This document shows positions 12,564 through 25,838 of a DNA stretch of 64,000 nt, piece after piece (position 1 is the first letter of the stretch; each line of letters begins with the position of its first letter). Both the position numbers and the translations under genes were made by a program. A model generated the notes under the pieces. The model was not told the DNA's origin. It ran no database searches and worked only from the letters and a program-made list of their open reading frames with translations. The stretch comes from Pohlia nutans. Lineage: Eukaryota; Streptophyta; Bryopsida; Bryales; Mniaceae. Location of the stretch: positions 20,181,955 to 20,245,954 of the forward strand of contig CM040102.1 of assembly GCA_022496805.1 (NCBI GenBank). Reading direction: 5' to 3'.

Positions 12564-14839
12564 TTGAGAAGGAACAAACCTTGCATCAATTTGCATCTCG
12601 AACGGACGGGTTCCGTCAAGGCTTTCCTCTCGCTTCTTCCCACCAGTTCTCAAATCCCAGAGCTGCATATACTTACTCAACCCTAAAAGTTGTTGATTGT
12701 ATATTGATTTTCTCCCCTCACACTACAAGGAGAAGGCGTCGTTTTCACTCCCTCTGTGGGTCAAACGCCGCCACTTTGCACTCACCAATTGTTTGGTTGG
12801 ACTTGGTGAGTGCGATTCCTTACGTGGGACAAGTGTGTACAATTAAAAAAGGCAATGAAGAAGATCTTCTTGAGTGAGAAACGATGCCTCTTCTTGTAGT
12901 AACAGCTCTGACCCTTCTAACTCCTCGATTTCAATTTTTAAGAACACATATTGTTGTGCTCCACCCTTCCATGCAATGAAACCGAGACATCCTTCACTCA
13001 TTTTCAAAAATGTTTAACCCCTAAGCATCCTCACCTCTCCCCAGATCGGGAGAATTTTAAAGATGTCTTATATAATGTAACTAAGAGGGATGTTTTGAAC
13101 GTGATGTATGAATAAAAGTTGTGCATTATGAAGTTTTGATTCTATCTGTATGGTTAGATCTATGATTGTTATCACCAATATTTATGTATAAAATTTGAAA
13201 CTCAAAATTCAAATTTCTTTTGTAATTCAGTTACAAATAAGATATTTACAATCTGTGACTGAAATTTGTTGTGATTGGTTGAAATGTATTACTAGTGGTT
13301 TTTGGAGATTTTTTGGTTGCTTAATTTTATGAGTTGATTTTTTTAAGAGCACTTTTACATTGAAATCTTTGAAATTTTAGGTGAATCACTACAACATGAA
13401 ATGAGCCATGATATTTTCACAAATCATCTCTTTATTAATTGGATTACACATGCATGAAGCCAGCTTCCCATAAAGTATATAGTAAAAAATCTACATTACA
13501 AAAAGTCAATGATGAATGAAAAAATTGTGCTTAATTTTGTACATCGTTCACTTTCTGGACGATTGGACGTTTAGGAGTTAACAAATATGAAGCTTCTTGG
13601 TGCAAGCTATGGTATCTTTTGAAATTGATCTAATTTGGGAATTGGTAAGGAATTTGATAGGAATTGATCATGGACATAATGGCTTTATTCAGTTTTGGGG
13701 TGATTTTTTGCACAAAATTGTCTTTCATAATACTTAGTCATTAAAGAGTCTAGCAAACAATTTTAGGGGTTTGAAAAGCTTTTTACTTTTAAAATTTGTA
13801 TAAATTTTTTTATTAGGAATCTCATTGCCCTTCATATATATCTTATTCTCTTTATGAAAAATAAGTCTTTGCCATAACTCCCATTTCCGATATGTAAAAC
13901 TTCTTATTTTTTTGGTTTATTCAATTTCTATCTTATAGATTAATTGATTATGATCTAAAATTAGTTTGAATGATTTGAATCATTGATGGAAAAACATCAA
14001 TGACCAAGATTTGGAAAGAATTGAATGTATTCTTTTAGAATTTAGTGATTCGCAAGGTGACCCACCAAGTACTTATACCTAACTCAAGTTGTTGTGGGTC
14101 AATACATTGTTTGTGACATATCATTCATGTATTGTCTGTGGTTCCATTAACCAAGGTCACCAATTGGAGTTAGTGGACATTCGTTAAAGATTAGATTTTG
14201 TTTTCCATAGAAAACTCTATGCTTTTAAAAGATCTTTACTTGAATCCGCCTCTCATAATAATGCATTGCATCATTACAGTGTGTAGCATACAATTACACT
14301 ATAAATTTGAACGTGGGAAAGTTGAATTTGGAATGTCAATTCATCCTCGTGCTTAATGTTGAGTTATGCACCTCTTTTCATGTGTAATTTGATATTTCAT
14401 TGCTCCAACTACCGTCCTCGCTATAAAATATTGCATTACACACTCAAAGACGTGTGTAACTCTATACATCACAAGTTCATCCACGTACCGCATAACATTT
14501 AGTAGTACTCAACCATTCTGCCTTTTCATCCATCATGTGATTTCCATCCATGTAGTGCATCAAGTGCATCCCTTTATTTTTTGTTTTTCAGAGAATAGAG
14601 AGGATGGGGAAAGAAGCAGGAGGGACAAAAGAAGTCGCACAGTGTTCAAGGAATTTTTTTGTATAGGTTGTTCATTTCCTATTGGTTAGCCATTGCACCA
14701 TAACATTCTTGGGTTAAAGTATTATTACTTATAATGTTGTTCTCTTTAAAAGTGAGGAACATGTGTAAGCAAAGATCGTGCAGAGTTACCTTTCCTTCTA
14801 GTTTTCCAAAACCTCCATTTGTGAGGAAACGTGGATAGC

Positions 14840-15059
14840 TACACTAAATAGGTAGATTAGTGTTAGATAATTATAAGATTTGAAAATATTATAGATTTTT
14901 ACTCTCGACAAATTTTTTTACCAAAGACATTGATTCCAGTACTATTGAAAGATCCCCATCTTGACCAGTATATAGGGTAAAAAAATTGGTCAACAGTAAA
15001 AACTTACAACATGTTTATGTAAATTAGTGTATCTAACACTAATCTACCTATTTAGTGTA
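14840..15059. repeat. 220-bp TA-flanked MITE (CACTAAATAGG ends), copy 1
   Basis: TA, then CACTAAATAGGTAGATTAGTG, mirrored at the right by CACTAATCTACCTATTTAGTG and TA. The second copy at 43373-43592 has exactly the same length and lies in the opposite orientation. Confidence 0.75.
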
Positions 15060-15896
15060 CTGATTATTCTCGGTAGATAATGCAGAATATGTTGCACATT
15101 CTCCTCAAGAGCAAGGCAGAGGCTACTCTGAATGTTATGCATTCATCCATGTTTCGCCCGGGCCTCGTGTGAGGCCTGGGAAGTGTCGGTAAGTCAGGTT
15201 GGCCGGCACTGTTATAAGTTGCAAAGATACGATATATTCCTGCTGAGCGGGGGCTGCGGGGCCGTTAGTAACAACAGTACTGCTGGATTTTTTTTATTTT
15301 TTATTTTCCCTTCTTTCTTGACACAGATGACATAACTTACTGCTGGGTTCTGACTTCTGAGCAGCCAGGTTGTGAGATTCTTGTTGGACGGTTCAGACTT
15401 GAAGAAGATTCAGTTCCATATAAATAACTAAGTTAAAGGGTTATTTATGAAACTGTTATTTTGTAATAACCAAAGGATCATAAGAAAGGGTCAAAAGACT
15501 CAAAACAACCTCTCATGGCCCATTCACACCAGAAATCTAACGCAAGTCCGTTGTGTGTCCGATTTTCGCCATGTAAGGTATGCTGCCCTAAAACCACCAC
15601 ACCCCCCAAAATGGCTCGTTTGACTTGACCCATAACCACCACTGTTGGGGCTAAATTCCGTAATTTGTGGGACTGCTGTCAATTTTTGGTGGATGGCAGC
15701 ACAGTTTTGGGTGATGGTGGGCGCTTGTATGGGCGCATGTATGGCTCACACTTGCTTAATAAGTCACACTTGCTTAAAGTCTCAATAATAAACAAGTGTA
15801 GTGCTGTAACTTAATTCAGGATAATAATATTATTATTATTCTACTTGTGTCTTACCTTAATTCAGAAGGTGATGAGTGTACTTCACCTCGTCAGTG

Positions 15897-16216
15897 TAAG
15901 GTATGCTACCTAAAACCACCACACCCCTAAAATGGTTCGTTTTTGGTGGATGGCAGTACGGTTTTGGGTTAGCTCATGAGCGGAATCTAAGAACAACAAA
16001 GTGTCAATTTAGGAAATTGTATGTGATATATGGGTCACAGGTTACTTTCCACTTTGGAATTTTGTATAAAATTGACAAATGCAAATTAGATGTTGCAATT
16101 TTTTGGAATCCTCATCAAAACCTATTTTGAATGTGGTCATATTTTTTGTTCGAATTTAGCACTGCCAAAAATAGGTCAGATTGCTTAAGTTGGTGGTTTT
16201 AGGACAATCAACCGTA
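15897..16216. repeat. MITE, AGGTTG/TA group
   Basis: The left end TAAGGTATGCTACCTAAAAC pairs with the right end GTTTTAGGACAATCAACCGTA. A second left end of the same family lies about 320 bp further left (15571), which suggests a partial tandem or nested copy. Confidence 0.6.
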
Positions 16217-17642
16217 ATTACCTTGACTGATGCAGATTCCCAACGCACGCCCGTTCAAGTGAATGGTGTGAATGGGCCTTCACTTACATAACGTTCTATA
16301 GTATTGTAATCTACCTAAGATGAGTAAAAAATGCCTAATAATTATTTTAACATCTTTGGAATTGGAAGTAGATAATTAGTAGGGGAATTTTGAAAAACGT
16401 GTACATTTTATGAATAATTTTGAAAGTAGTAGGCATTGCTAAAAGAACTCTCTGTAAATCATGCATAAGTTGAAACTTACAAGAGTTATGGGCAAATCTT
16501 GAGTCTTCTTTTATAGTGTAATTTCCGAGATTCTAAACAATGTAGTTTTTGAATTTATGAGATTTTAAGCACAAACCTCTTGTAAATTTTGATCTTAATA
16601 GAATATGGAGTAAAATAATTATCTTTTGCCTAACCTTGGAGTACACTACAATAGTTGTAAGAGCATTTGCATCCTACCACTCAAATTGACTACACTCTTC
16701 AATACAACTACTATGGGCTATATTATAATTTACACCATGTTTTACATCTTGGTGTAAATTATTTGTAAAAAATAAAATTACTTTCAATTTTTTTTTTCAT
16801 GTATCAACATATAAAACATACTTGACATTTAATACTAACCCATTTGGTTTTGAACAAGGTTAAATATGGTACTTTTAATTCAAATTATAGCAAAAATATT
16901 ATTTTTGATTAATTAAAATTGCTTTTGTCTATTATGATTGCAAACAAAAGTGTAGTTCTATAGAATGTTACGGATTTTTTTCATTCACATCCCAAGAAAT
17001 TAATAGTAGAAAATTTACTTGACACCTATATTAGAATATACTACAATAACTCAAATTGAAATGTCTATATAAAAGTCTTTGTTTCGGAAACAACATTAAT
17101 CTTTAACTGCACGAGCGTCCATGTTTGGACAATGTATAAATTTCATCCATGTTTTCTCATCTGTCATTGCAAACATGGATATTTTACTATAGAGTTTATG
17201 AGAAGTTAACTTCATGCATGTGTGATCCAATTAGAAAGGAGATGATTTGTGAATTCTTTATGCCTGATTTCATGTTGTAGCGATTCACCCAAAATTTCAA
17301 AGATTTCAGTGTAAAAGTGCTATTACAAAAGTCAACTCATAAAATTAAACAACCAAAAAATCTCCAAAAATCACTACACCTAATACTACATCTCAACAAA
17401 TCACAATAAATTTCATTTCCAGGTTGTCAATATCTTATTCGTAATTGAATTACAAAAGAATTTTGAATTTTGAGTTTCAAATTTTATATAGAAATATTGG
17501 TGATAGCAATCATAGATCTAATTGTATGGATAGAAACTTAAATTCATAATGTATAGCTTTTATTCATACATCAAGTTCATAAAATAATGCATTTTTGCAA
17601 AACTACCAAATTTGGAGAGGGCTCTAGGCATTTAGGGGTTAA

Positions 17643-19724
17643 GGAGAGTTACTTACTTATTTAGTTATTTAGAGCTCTAGGTTGAATTGTTACATCCGTT
17701 TATGGAGATAAAATGCCACTTTAATTCAATTGATTATTTTTCATGATTGGACTCATGTCTTTGAATGTTTTAGGAGTGTCTTTTGGACCCATTTTTGAAA
17801 TTTTATGAATTTTTTCTCTTTTGTTTGTGATCTCTTGTGACACTTTATATGTTTATTTCCGATCATGTAAAGCTTCATTTGCCTAATTAGAGTTTCTCGT
17901 ATTGCTCCACTACACCAACCATATTTAAAAATTGAACAAATGTTGCCTGCTCATATGAATTAAACCTAATTTAGTGATGACAATTGTTTATACGGTCATT
18001 AAGTAGTTTTACAATTTTTGGCTACGGTTGGGGTAGGAAGATAATAGAAAAAATCCCAGTGAAAGAAATGGAACTTCACATGACTATAAATAAAGATGTG
18101 AAGTATCACAAAAGAAAAGAGTATTGAGTTTAATAGAGTTCTAACACACTCTTTATAAATGTGAGAGTCAAAAAGAGGAGCCAATTAATTATATGCTATG
18201 TCATCCTACCGTTAGCTTCATAACTTTTGTTGTTTTTTCTCCTCTTCCTACTCATTAGAGATTATGTGTCACTCGCACCAAGAGTTGCACTCCATATAAT
18301 ATTTTTTTTCCAACTATTGTTTGATGTAAGGTAGAAGCATCCAATTCCGACAATGTACCCAATGCCAATAACTTCTTAACACAATAGTCATTCTAGAATG
18401 TAAGTCAAGGTATGTAGACTATAGATAGCTTATCATTTTGGTTAGCAAACAATAAGAGCTTTGTGACGCGCTTGGATTTACGTTTTAAATGACCACTTTG
18501 TGCATAAATTATTGGCATTGGGTACACGGTTGAAATTGGGTGCTCCTACCTTAAAAGGAGGCTATGTAGCAACCTGTGATACTACACAAATGGTTGCAAG
18601 AAATCACCATTCTCTATAAAAGTATTGTGAATTGTTTGCCAATGTTATATAAAATGGAGCTAAGGGCTGTCCCACACAATCAAGACCACCTACTCTTTCA
18701 CTAAGTGACTTCAACTTTTTTCAATTACTTTTCCTACACTTCACAAGATTTTGAAGGAACAATAATGCTTGAAAGTGTTTTATAATTTCCTTTCCTTACA
18801 CGTTACCCAAAATGTCCTACATGTAATTTGAGTTGGAAGTTAACCCTTTAATGTCCTGTTTCAACATTGTTTTCAATGATTTATTATAAAATGTTTGATG
18901 AAAAACAAAAAATAATGGAGTTGATGTAAAAAATAAAATTTTAAATGTCAACGTGAAGATCACATTTGTACGATTGGATTCATTTTATATTTTCTTAATA
19001 TTTTAAAATTAATTTTACAAGGTTTTTACTAGAAATTCAATTAAAAATCCAAAATTAAGACAATATTTGTAAAAAAATATTGTGGAATAGCATGCACTAT
19101 GAGATGGTCTTTTTAAGCAATTGCCAGAAGCTAAAAATCGCCAAAAAAAACACTGCATGGCCGTAGGGTCAACATGTCATATTCAACAATTAATTAATTT
19201 TTGCCCAAATGCTTTTCAATTTCTATAAATATTCTCTTAAATAATATTTTTCACCATAAAAAATAAATTCCGTTGAAAAAATAATTTCCTAAAGATTTGG
19301 GCTCCTCTTTTTATAATTATTTTTCGTCAACCGGGAACCTTCCATCCCACTTCCTTTCCTCTCCTCTCGTGTGTTAAAGCCCAAAAGCACTTGGAAGCAA
19401 GGCTGAACTGCCACCTAGATTGTTTGTACGGTCGCACCACCCCACATCCGCCACGCGGCGCCCAACCTCCCCCTCAAACAATTTCGTAGATTCTGCCGCC
19501 CATCATCTACGCATAGGGTAATTCTGCAATACCACTCACCGCGTTACAAGAGAAGATTCGGCATCGCAGGCATGATTTCATCACTTCGATCGCCTGGATC
19601 ACTGCTACAGATTTTTTTTGCAACTTTTCTATGCTTTGTTTGAAATTCTGATTGCATTTAGGGTTTTGAGGTGGTCGATGGGGTTTAGTGGAGAGGTTTA
19701 GACGGAGCTTCAGATTCAGAAACC
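17643..19724. other. Spacer and upstream region of the TLDc gene
   Basis: AT-rich down to ~19320, with one MITE (listed), then a more GC-rich stretch (19330-19724) that probably holds the TLDc promoter and leader. A TATA-like TATAAATA lies at about 19225, too far from the start codon to assign. Confidence 0.45.
18327..18553. repeat. AGGTAG-type MITE, sister of the one at 163
   Basis: 227 bp: TA, then AGGTAGAAGCATCCAATTCC at the left and AATTGGGTGCTCCTACCT, TA at the right. The interior inverted pair (AATGCCAATAACTT / AATTATTGGCATT) matches the copy in the neprosin intron. Confidence 0.75.
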
Positions 19725-22700
19725 ATGGGCAATGGGAGTAGCTCACCGGAGTCGAGCCCGGAGTTCATCAGCGCGTGCAAGTAGGGTTCCGAATCCCCTG
19801 TTTCTTTATTTATCTTGCGCTGTTGGAGTTTACTACTTTTTCAATTCGAATTCAGGGATTCAGGGGTTGATGTTGAGTGGCAGGAGGTTTACAGAGGCCG
19901 AGTTGCGGGACTTGAAGAAGCTGTTTGTTTCCTTGGCCTACCAGTCGAGAAGCGGTGGCGAATATATTATAGCTTCTGTCTTTCAGGTACGCACTTAGTA
20001 CTTTCTTTTTGGCTTTTGTGTGAGTACTACTTTGGTCATTGCTTTCGTCACTTTGGCAAAAGCTATGGAAGAATGTCATCGAAAGATTCCAATGCAAGGT
20101 AGCATGTGTTTTAGGTGTCCTCTAACTCAGAAAGGCTTTGAACCTCACTTTGATTTCAAGATTACATGAATCACAAAGTAAGATTCTATGCACAGGAGTG
20201 AAAACTTTTTGAGTTCAAATGATAACTCTGTCGGTATGAAAAAATTGTGAATTATAGGAACCTAAAATCGACTCTAGGATCTCTTGGCAACAGTGATCTC
20301 AGAACCACTTTATGACATTTAGCACAGGATGCTACCTCCCACATAAATGGTAGATACTTTTGCTACCTTGTACTCACGATACCTCTATAATATCCGGCAA
20401 TACCCTTGATATACTAAGGTGATACCATGATGATATCCGCGGATATCACCTCATGAAGTTGCTATATATTTATAACATGATGAGCATTCTCGCTACATTG
20501 CAAAAAAAAAAATTCATTTTTTTTCTTTGTATGTTTAGCAGCCCCATTTTTTTGGGTAGAAATCCAGCTAATTTTAGCCAGTTTTGAGATCCCTGTATAG
20601 GGGTTGCTTTCGGATAACGGTTGCAATTGGTTGTACCAGGGGCACTTTAGACATGGGCTAGTATGTAGAATAGCAGACCTTCATAAAGCACAAATCCCAA
20701 GGGGTTGATCACATGACCTTTGATTTTTATAAATACACTAGGGTCTGCTATTCTAGATGCGTCCCTAAAAACTCACACATCTTATGGTCAAGTAGTAAGT
20801 TTTCTGGAGTTTTTTCGTTTCCCTCCCTTAAGACCTTGCATAGGTCAACGCTCATTGGACTTGGGACCATGTGTTGAGCCAAAAATCAGTAAGGATGCTC
20901 AATTCTTGATTCAACTTCTTAAGCCACATTCTAATGCGCGCGAATATGATTGGAGGACAATTTTTTACTGAACAAGTTTTACTTGCTATTGGGCTGCATG
21001 GACTGAGTTTAATTTTGCTTCGGAATCCTCATGGGAGGCTGACTTGCTTCTTGTTTTTATCAGTAATGGAGTGAGAGGGCTTTGGACCAGTTAACTTTGT
21101 GAGGGAGATGGTGGCAGTGGTTAGGTTATGGCAACTGTGGATTTTTACATTGTGTTGACAACGTGGTTGGGAAATTTCCGCAGGCACATTTTGGCATCCA
21201 TGGTTCGTTAGGGGGGCGTTTATTTGATCTGATTACCCAGAAGCGAGAAAACAAGTCTCTCTACTATGAAGATCTCGTCATTGCAAAGGTGTGGAGCAAC
21301 TTGCCTGTCTTGATTTGATGATGCAAAAAAAATATTTAGAAACCTACAACTGGAGCATGTCCACAAGTGATATGCACTAGATAACTGGTCTAGAGCTGGA
21401 TTACTCGAGACATAAATGGTTGGCATGAGTGCGATTGTGGACTTTGAGATTTCACTTTTTGGTCAATTGGAGGGTGCACAACAAGTAGCTAGGTTAACCC
21501 TCTCCTACTTGGTGAATTGAAAAGTGACTTCTGCATGCAAGACAACTGTTTATGTTCCACGAAATATGCAAGGAGTAAAGCAAATATTTAACCTCGTAGG
21601 TTGGAAGCTTGTTGGTTTTCTTCTCATGTTCTGCTTTTCACAGCGTTTGTAAGAATTTACTGATGCCAGCACTGGATGCAGGGGTTGTATGAGAAAGGTG
21701 CACCAGATGAAGTTGAAGCCTTCATGTACCAGCTTGTGGATTTGACCGGAGATGGACCTATTCAAAGGTTTTTCCATCCATTCCTTCGTTTAATTCACCG
21801 TCAAATTGTGCACTTGATGCAATCTTGATCATGCAACAACGGTTTCACAGAGATACATATTTGTGTTGAAATTGCCTACCGTTTGACATGGGGTTCAGTG
21901 TGCAGTTTGTACTCCAGTAAAATTTCAATTGAATATTTTGCTTTGGTGTGCAGGGCAGAGGTGGAAGGGGTGATCTTGTCCATTTTGCAGACGGTCTTGG
22001 GATCCAAAGATGCAATGCCGGATGCAAGCTTGCCAGAGGAAAGTCTGCAGGCCTTCCATCAATCAGCGAGCTTCACAGACGAAGTCGAGGGTGAGGATGC
22101 GCCCTCCATGTCACTTGAAGACTTCCGCAAGTGGTGTGCATCTGTTCCTTCCATCAAGAAATTTTTGTTGACGCTCTTTAAAGGTCCTGTGCCAGGTATA
22201 TTAAGTACATCTCTACCTTTTTCCTTTTCCTTTGGCTTTTTCTTTTTCTTTTTCCCCATTAGATTGAAAAAATTCTTGATGTTAACATGCATTTGATCTT
22301 ATGTTGAGTTAATGTTAAGGTAATGGCAGTGTAACGCAAATGCTAGTGCTATTATCTTGATATTACATTGGCAACTATTAACATTATGTCAACATTAATA
22401 ACTTTGTCAAGTACTGGGGGGATCTTTGGAGATGTTATCCCTTTGCTAATATTGGCAATATCACATATGAGTTTCTTTTTTGGCGTGAAAATGCTTGAAG
22501 TTTCTTTTGCATCAGGGTTGCCGGGCCGACTAGTTCCAGAGCTTCTGAAGCCGGAGAAGTTGAGCCAGTTTCAGACAGTCATGAGGAAGGAGTATGCTTG
22601 GCATCTTGCAGGAGCTATGCAGCCCCAAGAAGCCGTTCAGTGGGTTCTTGTGTATCACGGTGCTGCTCATGGTCTCAGCTTCAATACCTTTTTGGGCAAG

Positions 22701-24585
22701 CTTGCGTACGTTTCTTGCAGTGCACCTTTAGATAGGATACGTTATCTGAACACATTTAATGGAACAGTGGCAAGGCAATAATATATAGGTACAACTTTTG
22801 TGTTGAATTTGATTCTTTAGTGCTCTTACAGTTAACAGAGCAGGCCATAAGAGATTGAGGAGTAAGGCCTACTTTCTGCTTCCAACACATCTAAGCAATA
22901 TGGAGTTGTGAAAGTTGACACAGTCTAATGCTGGACAAGCCATTTTAAGCTCATTTTAAGGTTTAAAAGCGTGATCCAAGAGCAAAGGTCACAGAACGGG
23001 GTTTTAACATGTGTGTCTGACAGGATTGTGCAAGGGCCATCAGTGCTGGTAGTGAAAGACAAGGAGGGTTGTGTCTATGGAGGTTATGCTTCACAGCCTT
23101 GGGAAAAGCACAGTGACTTCTATGGAGACATGAAGTCTTTCCTCTTTACCCTTTATCCAAAGGCGGCTATTTATCGACCAACTGGAAAGAATACAAACTT
23201 ACAATGGGTGAGAGCCTCATTCTCATTCTCCGTTTGTATCTTCTTTATTCCTCCTGTGTATTATAAGGTCTCTTGATTTTGTCTTATGTAATCTTTATTG
23301 TGTCTAGAGACTAAGCAATGGTTTGAAAATGTAGAAAATTCTTGTGCCCGATGAAAATGAGACAATTGTTAAAAGCCGTAGTAGCATGTTGGGGCGCATC
23401 ATTCGTAAGAAGGTATATTTAGGGCCGCTGTACTGTACACTAGGAGTTGGCTCAAACTGATGTGCAAATGGGCTGAAATCCTCGCTTCTCATTGGTCGAA
23501 AGCCATTCTTTGGGCCCAACCCCTTTTCATTAGGAGTCGAGCCCAATGCAACCAAAACATTTTTTTACATTAAAACCGACAAGCTCTTACACAGACCTAA
23601 CTCAATCCATTGGGTCCACCAAATACGGAATCCCAAACCTTGGGCCCAAGTGCACATTTCATTAAAAATTGTAATCTTATTATATTGAGTAACTGAGGCC
23701 AGTTCTAAGGCTAAAATGGGCTGGTTTTTTTGTTGCATTGGGCCCAAGATCGACGGGTTTGACTCCGTAGTGTAATGCGGCCCTTAGTAGAAGTATGGCA
23801 TATGGTCATTAGATTGGTAAACATGGTTTTTGAATTTTCCAATCAAGGAGGATTGTCTTGAGGAATACATGAAAAGAGACGTGAATGTTATATGTTACCA
23901 TTTGGGATAGAGACGCCACTTGTTAATGAGGGTTAAGAAAAAGCTAATGACCATTTGGGGCTCTAATACCATGTTAAATTAAGAAAGATAATGTGCACAA
24001 AAGGTAAAAAATGTTTATTATGTAACTTGCCACCCAACCATAGAAGTGAGATCTTGTTCAATAGACAATGGTATCTCCTTCATCCACCAAGCCACACTTA
24101 TAGTCCTAGTATTGTCTATCTACATACTTAAATTATATACAGACTAACTAGACTATTATTTTGGTGTTTTGACTAACTTGAAATCATATACTCTTGGTCT
24201 ATCAGTTTCCTCAGAAGAAACATAATTACCATATGAGTAACTTAGGCATAGACCCTTCTGTTTGGCGCAGTGTGCAGTGAATTACTCGTCGGAGAGTCTT
24301 CCAAATGGAGTTGGGTTTGGTGGCCAAATCCACCATTTTGGTCTTTTTATAAACGGAGCTTTTGAAGGGGGTCACACCAGGCATTCTGTGACATACAACA
24401 ATCCTCCACTCTCCAGCAATCCAGTCATTCTCCCAGACGTTATTGAGTGCTGGGCTGTGGTTGTAAAGGGGGATGACAATACATCCAACGGAGCTTCAGG
24501 TCTGCAAGGCACAATTCTGGGGCGGTTCAAAGAAGACCGTCAAATGCTCAACATGGTGGGAATTGCAGGTGCAAGTGTGTCGTAA
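19725..24585 (+). CDS. TLDc-domain protein with an EF-hand
   Basis: Exons (+): 19725-19780, 19884-19986, 21184-21288, 21682-21767, 21954-22195, 22516-22705, 23024-23207, 24271-24585; 1281 bp, 426 aa, the size of Arabidopsis At5g06260 (424 aa), which it follows along its length. It starts MGNGSSS, a good N-myristoylation signal. Helical EF-like modules fill ~20-160, with a complete calcium loop at 108-119 (DLTGDGPIQRAE). The TLDc domain runs ~205-425: KEYAWHLAGAM, LVYHGAAHGLSFNTFLG, GCVYGGYASQPWEKHSDFYG, FLFTLYPKAAIYRP, GFGGQIHHFGLFI, IECWAVV, RFKEDRQMLN. TLDc proteins act in oxidative-stress resistance and bind the V-ATPase in animals and yeast; the plant role is less clear. Exon 2's acceptor was chosen by phase (AA|G AGG TTT). 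Intact. Confidence 0.94.
20294..20592 (+). repeat. 300-bp dispersed repeat, copy 1 (TLDc intron 2)
   Basis: Starts TGATCTCAGAACCACTTTAT and ends near TTTTGAGATC. It contains the internal palindrome GATATCCGCGGATATC. A close direct copy lies at 25539-25838, 3' of the same gene. Class unknown. Confidence 0.7.
20664..20757. repeat. Hairpin MITE in TLDc intron 2
   Basis: About 94 bp with ends TAGAATAGCAGACC and GGTCTGCTATTCTA. The termini resemble the element in BSL intron 13. Confidence 0.55.
23419..23786. repeat. Tourist-like MITE in TLDc intron 7
   Basis: 368 bp including a TTA duplication on both sides; ends GGGCCGCTGTACTGTACACT and, in reverse, GGGCCGCATTACACTACGG. A TTA target and GGGCC ends are diagnostic of PIF/Harbinger (Tourist) elements. 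A broken PIF transposase lies 5 kb downstream. Confidence 0.75.
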
Positions 24586-24747
24586 CTTCCATCTGAGATT
24601 GAGAGGGTCGGTTGTTCTATTCATTTTGTATCATATTGTATTTACTTGACTCTATAAGAATCATACTATGTATATTTACAACCAGATTCTTTTGTTGTTT
24701 CTACAGTTGTCCCTCTCTTTTATGACATGTTTGAGAAGCGAGTGTCA

Positions 24748-25077
24748 TTAACCCCTAAACGTACCAACCCTGTGAACAAAAGGAGATTCTAGCCTCAAAA
24801 GTAGATATTAGTATTAGCATGGCTCAAATGTACATGAGGCGTACATGAGAAGACCATTGCAACCATAAAATCTACCCAACAAAGTAGACATACTTGTATT
24901 TGGAGGCCTCTCCAATATTATCAACAGCTCCCCATCACAAGCGATTTATTGTAATTGGTAGAGAATTTAATAGGCTTTCAAAGGTGACTTGGATGAAAAT
25001 CATCTGAGGTAGTATGAGAAAGTTACAAGGCTTCGAATCTGATTCAATTTTTGGACGGTGGGACGTTTAGGGGTTAA
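24748..25077. repeat. TTAA MITE, 330-bp family, copy 1
   Basis: 330 bp including both TTAA; ends CCCCTAAACGTACC and GGACGTTTAGGGG. Copies of the same family lie at 38233-38562 and ~61427-61745 (inverted). No coding capacity. Confidence 0.8.
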
Positions 25078-25475
25078 GGTAGGATGTTCTAAAACCACCT
25101 ACTTAAAAAAATACGGTCTCACTTTAACAAGGTTATTTATGAGAAATATTTTTCGGTCATTTGGAAGAAGATTTCTCACGGAATGCACAAAGTTTCGCAA
25201 TTTAATTCCCAATATTCTAATTGATACAAATTTTGGAAGTGAAAAGAACTTCGTGACCCAAATTAGACCTCTAGGTTTCCCCATGTTCTCACCATGTGGT
25301 ACTAATTTTCACTCATAATGATATCCAAAACCAACTATTTCTTCGCAATGCTTGACATGCCATTGGTTTACTTGAATAGTGAAATTGGCGGTTTTGAGTC
25401 TCAATTGTGGTGACCCCAAGAAATGTCTACATGTCATAATTGAGGGAGGTGGTGGTTTTAGGACATCCTACCTTA
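25075..25475. repeat. AGGTAG-type MITE abutting a TTAA MITE
   Basis: TA, then AGGTAGGATGTTCTAAAACC and, at the right, GGTTTTAGGACATCCTACCT, TA. Its left TA lies within the right TTAA of the neighbouring element, so one inserted at the very edge of the other. Part of its interior is the reverse of 10985-11396. Confidence 0.75.
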
Positions 25476-25538
25476 TATAGAGGGTAGACTGGATTTTTTT
25501 ACTAGAGGGTGTAATATTTTGCTAGAGGGTAGACTGCA

Positions 25539-25838
25539 ATGATCTCAGAACCACTTTATGACTTTTAGCACAGGATGCTACCTCTCACATAAATGGTAGA
25601 TACTTTTGCTACCTTGTGAATGTACTACTCACGATACCTCTATAATATCCGGCAATACCCTTGATATACTAAGGTGATACCATGATGATATCCGTGGATA
25701 TCACCTCATGAAGTTGCTACATATTTATAACATGACGAGTATTCTCGCTACATTTCAAAAAAAATTCATTTTCTTTGTGTGTTTAGCAGCCCCATTTTTT
25801 GGGTAGAAATCTAGCTAATTTTAGCCAGTTTTTAGATC
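25539..25838 (+). repeat. 300-bp dispersed repeat, copy 2
   Basis: Direct copy of 20294-20592, including the GATATCCGTGGATATC palindrome, flanked here by short repeats of TAGAGGGTAGACTG. Confidence 0.7.

Larger units (their letters stand above)
13014..17642. mobile_element. 4.6-kb TTAA element with long inverted ends
   Basis: TTAACCCCTAAGCATCC at the left is mirrored by the right end, which reads in reverse TTAACCCCTAAATGCC. The inverted homology continues inward for about 490 bp (13014-13520 against 17150-17642), roughly 80% matching by eye. No transposase frame survives inside. The interior holds other insertions: a 220-bp TA element at 14840-15059, an AGGTTG-group MITE at 15897-16216, and a remnant of the 330-bp TTAA family near 13545-13580. 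Best read as an old non-autonomous or gutted element of the TTAA group. Confidence 0.6.
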
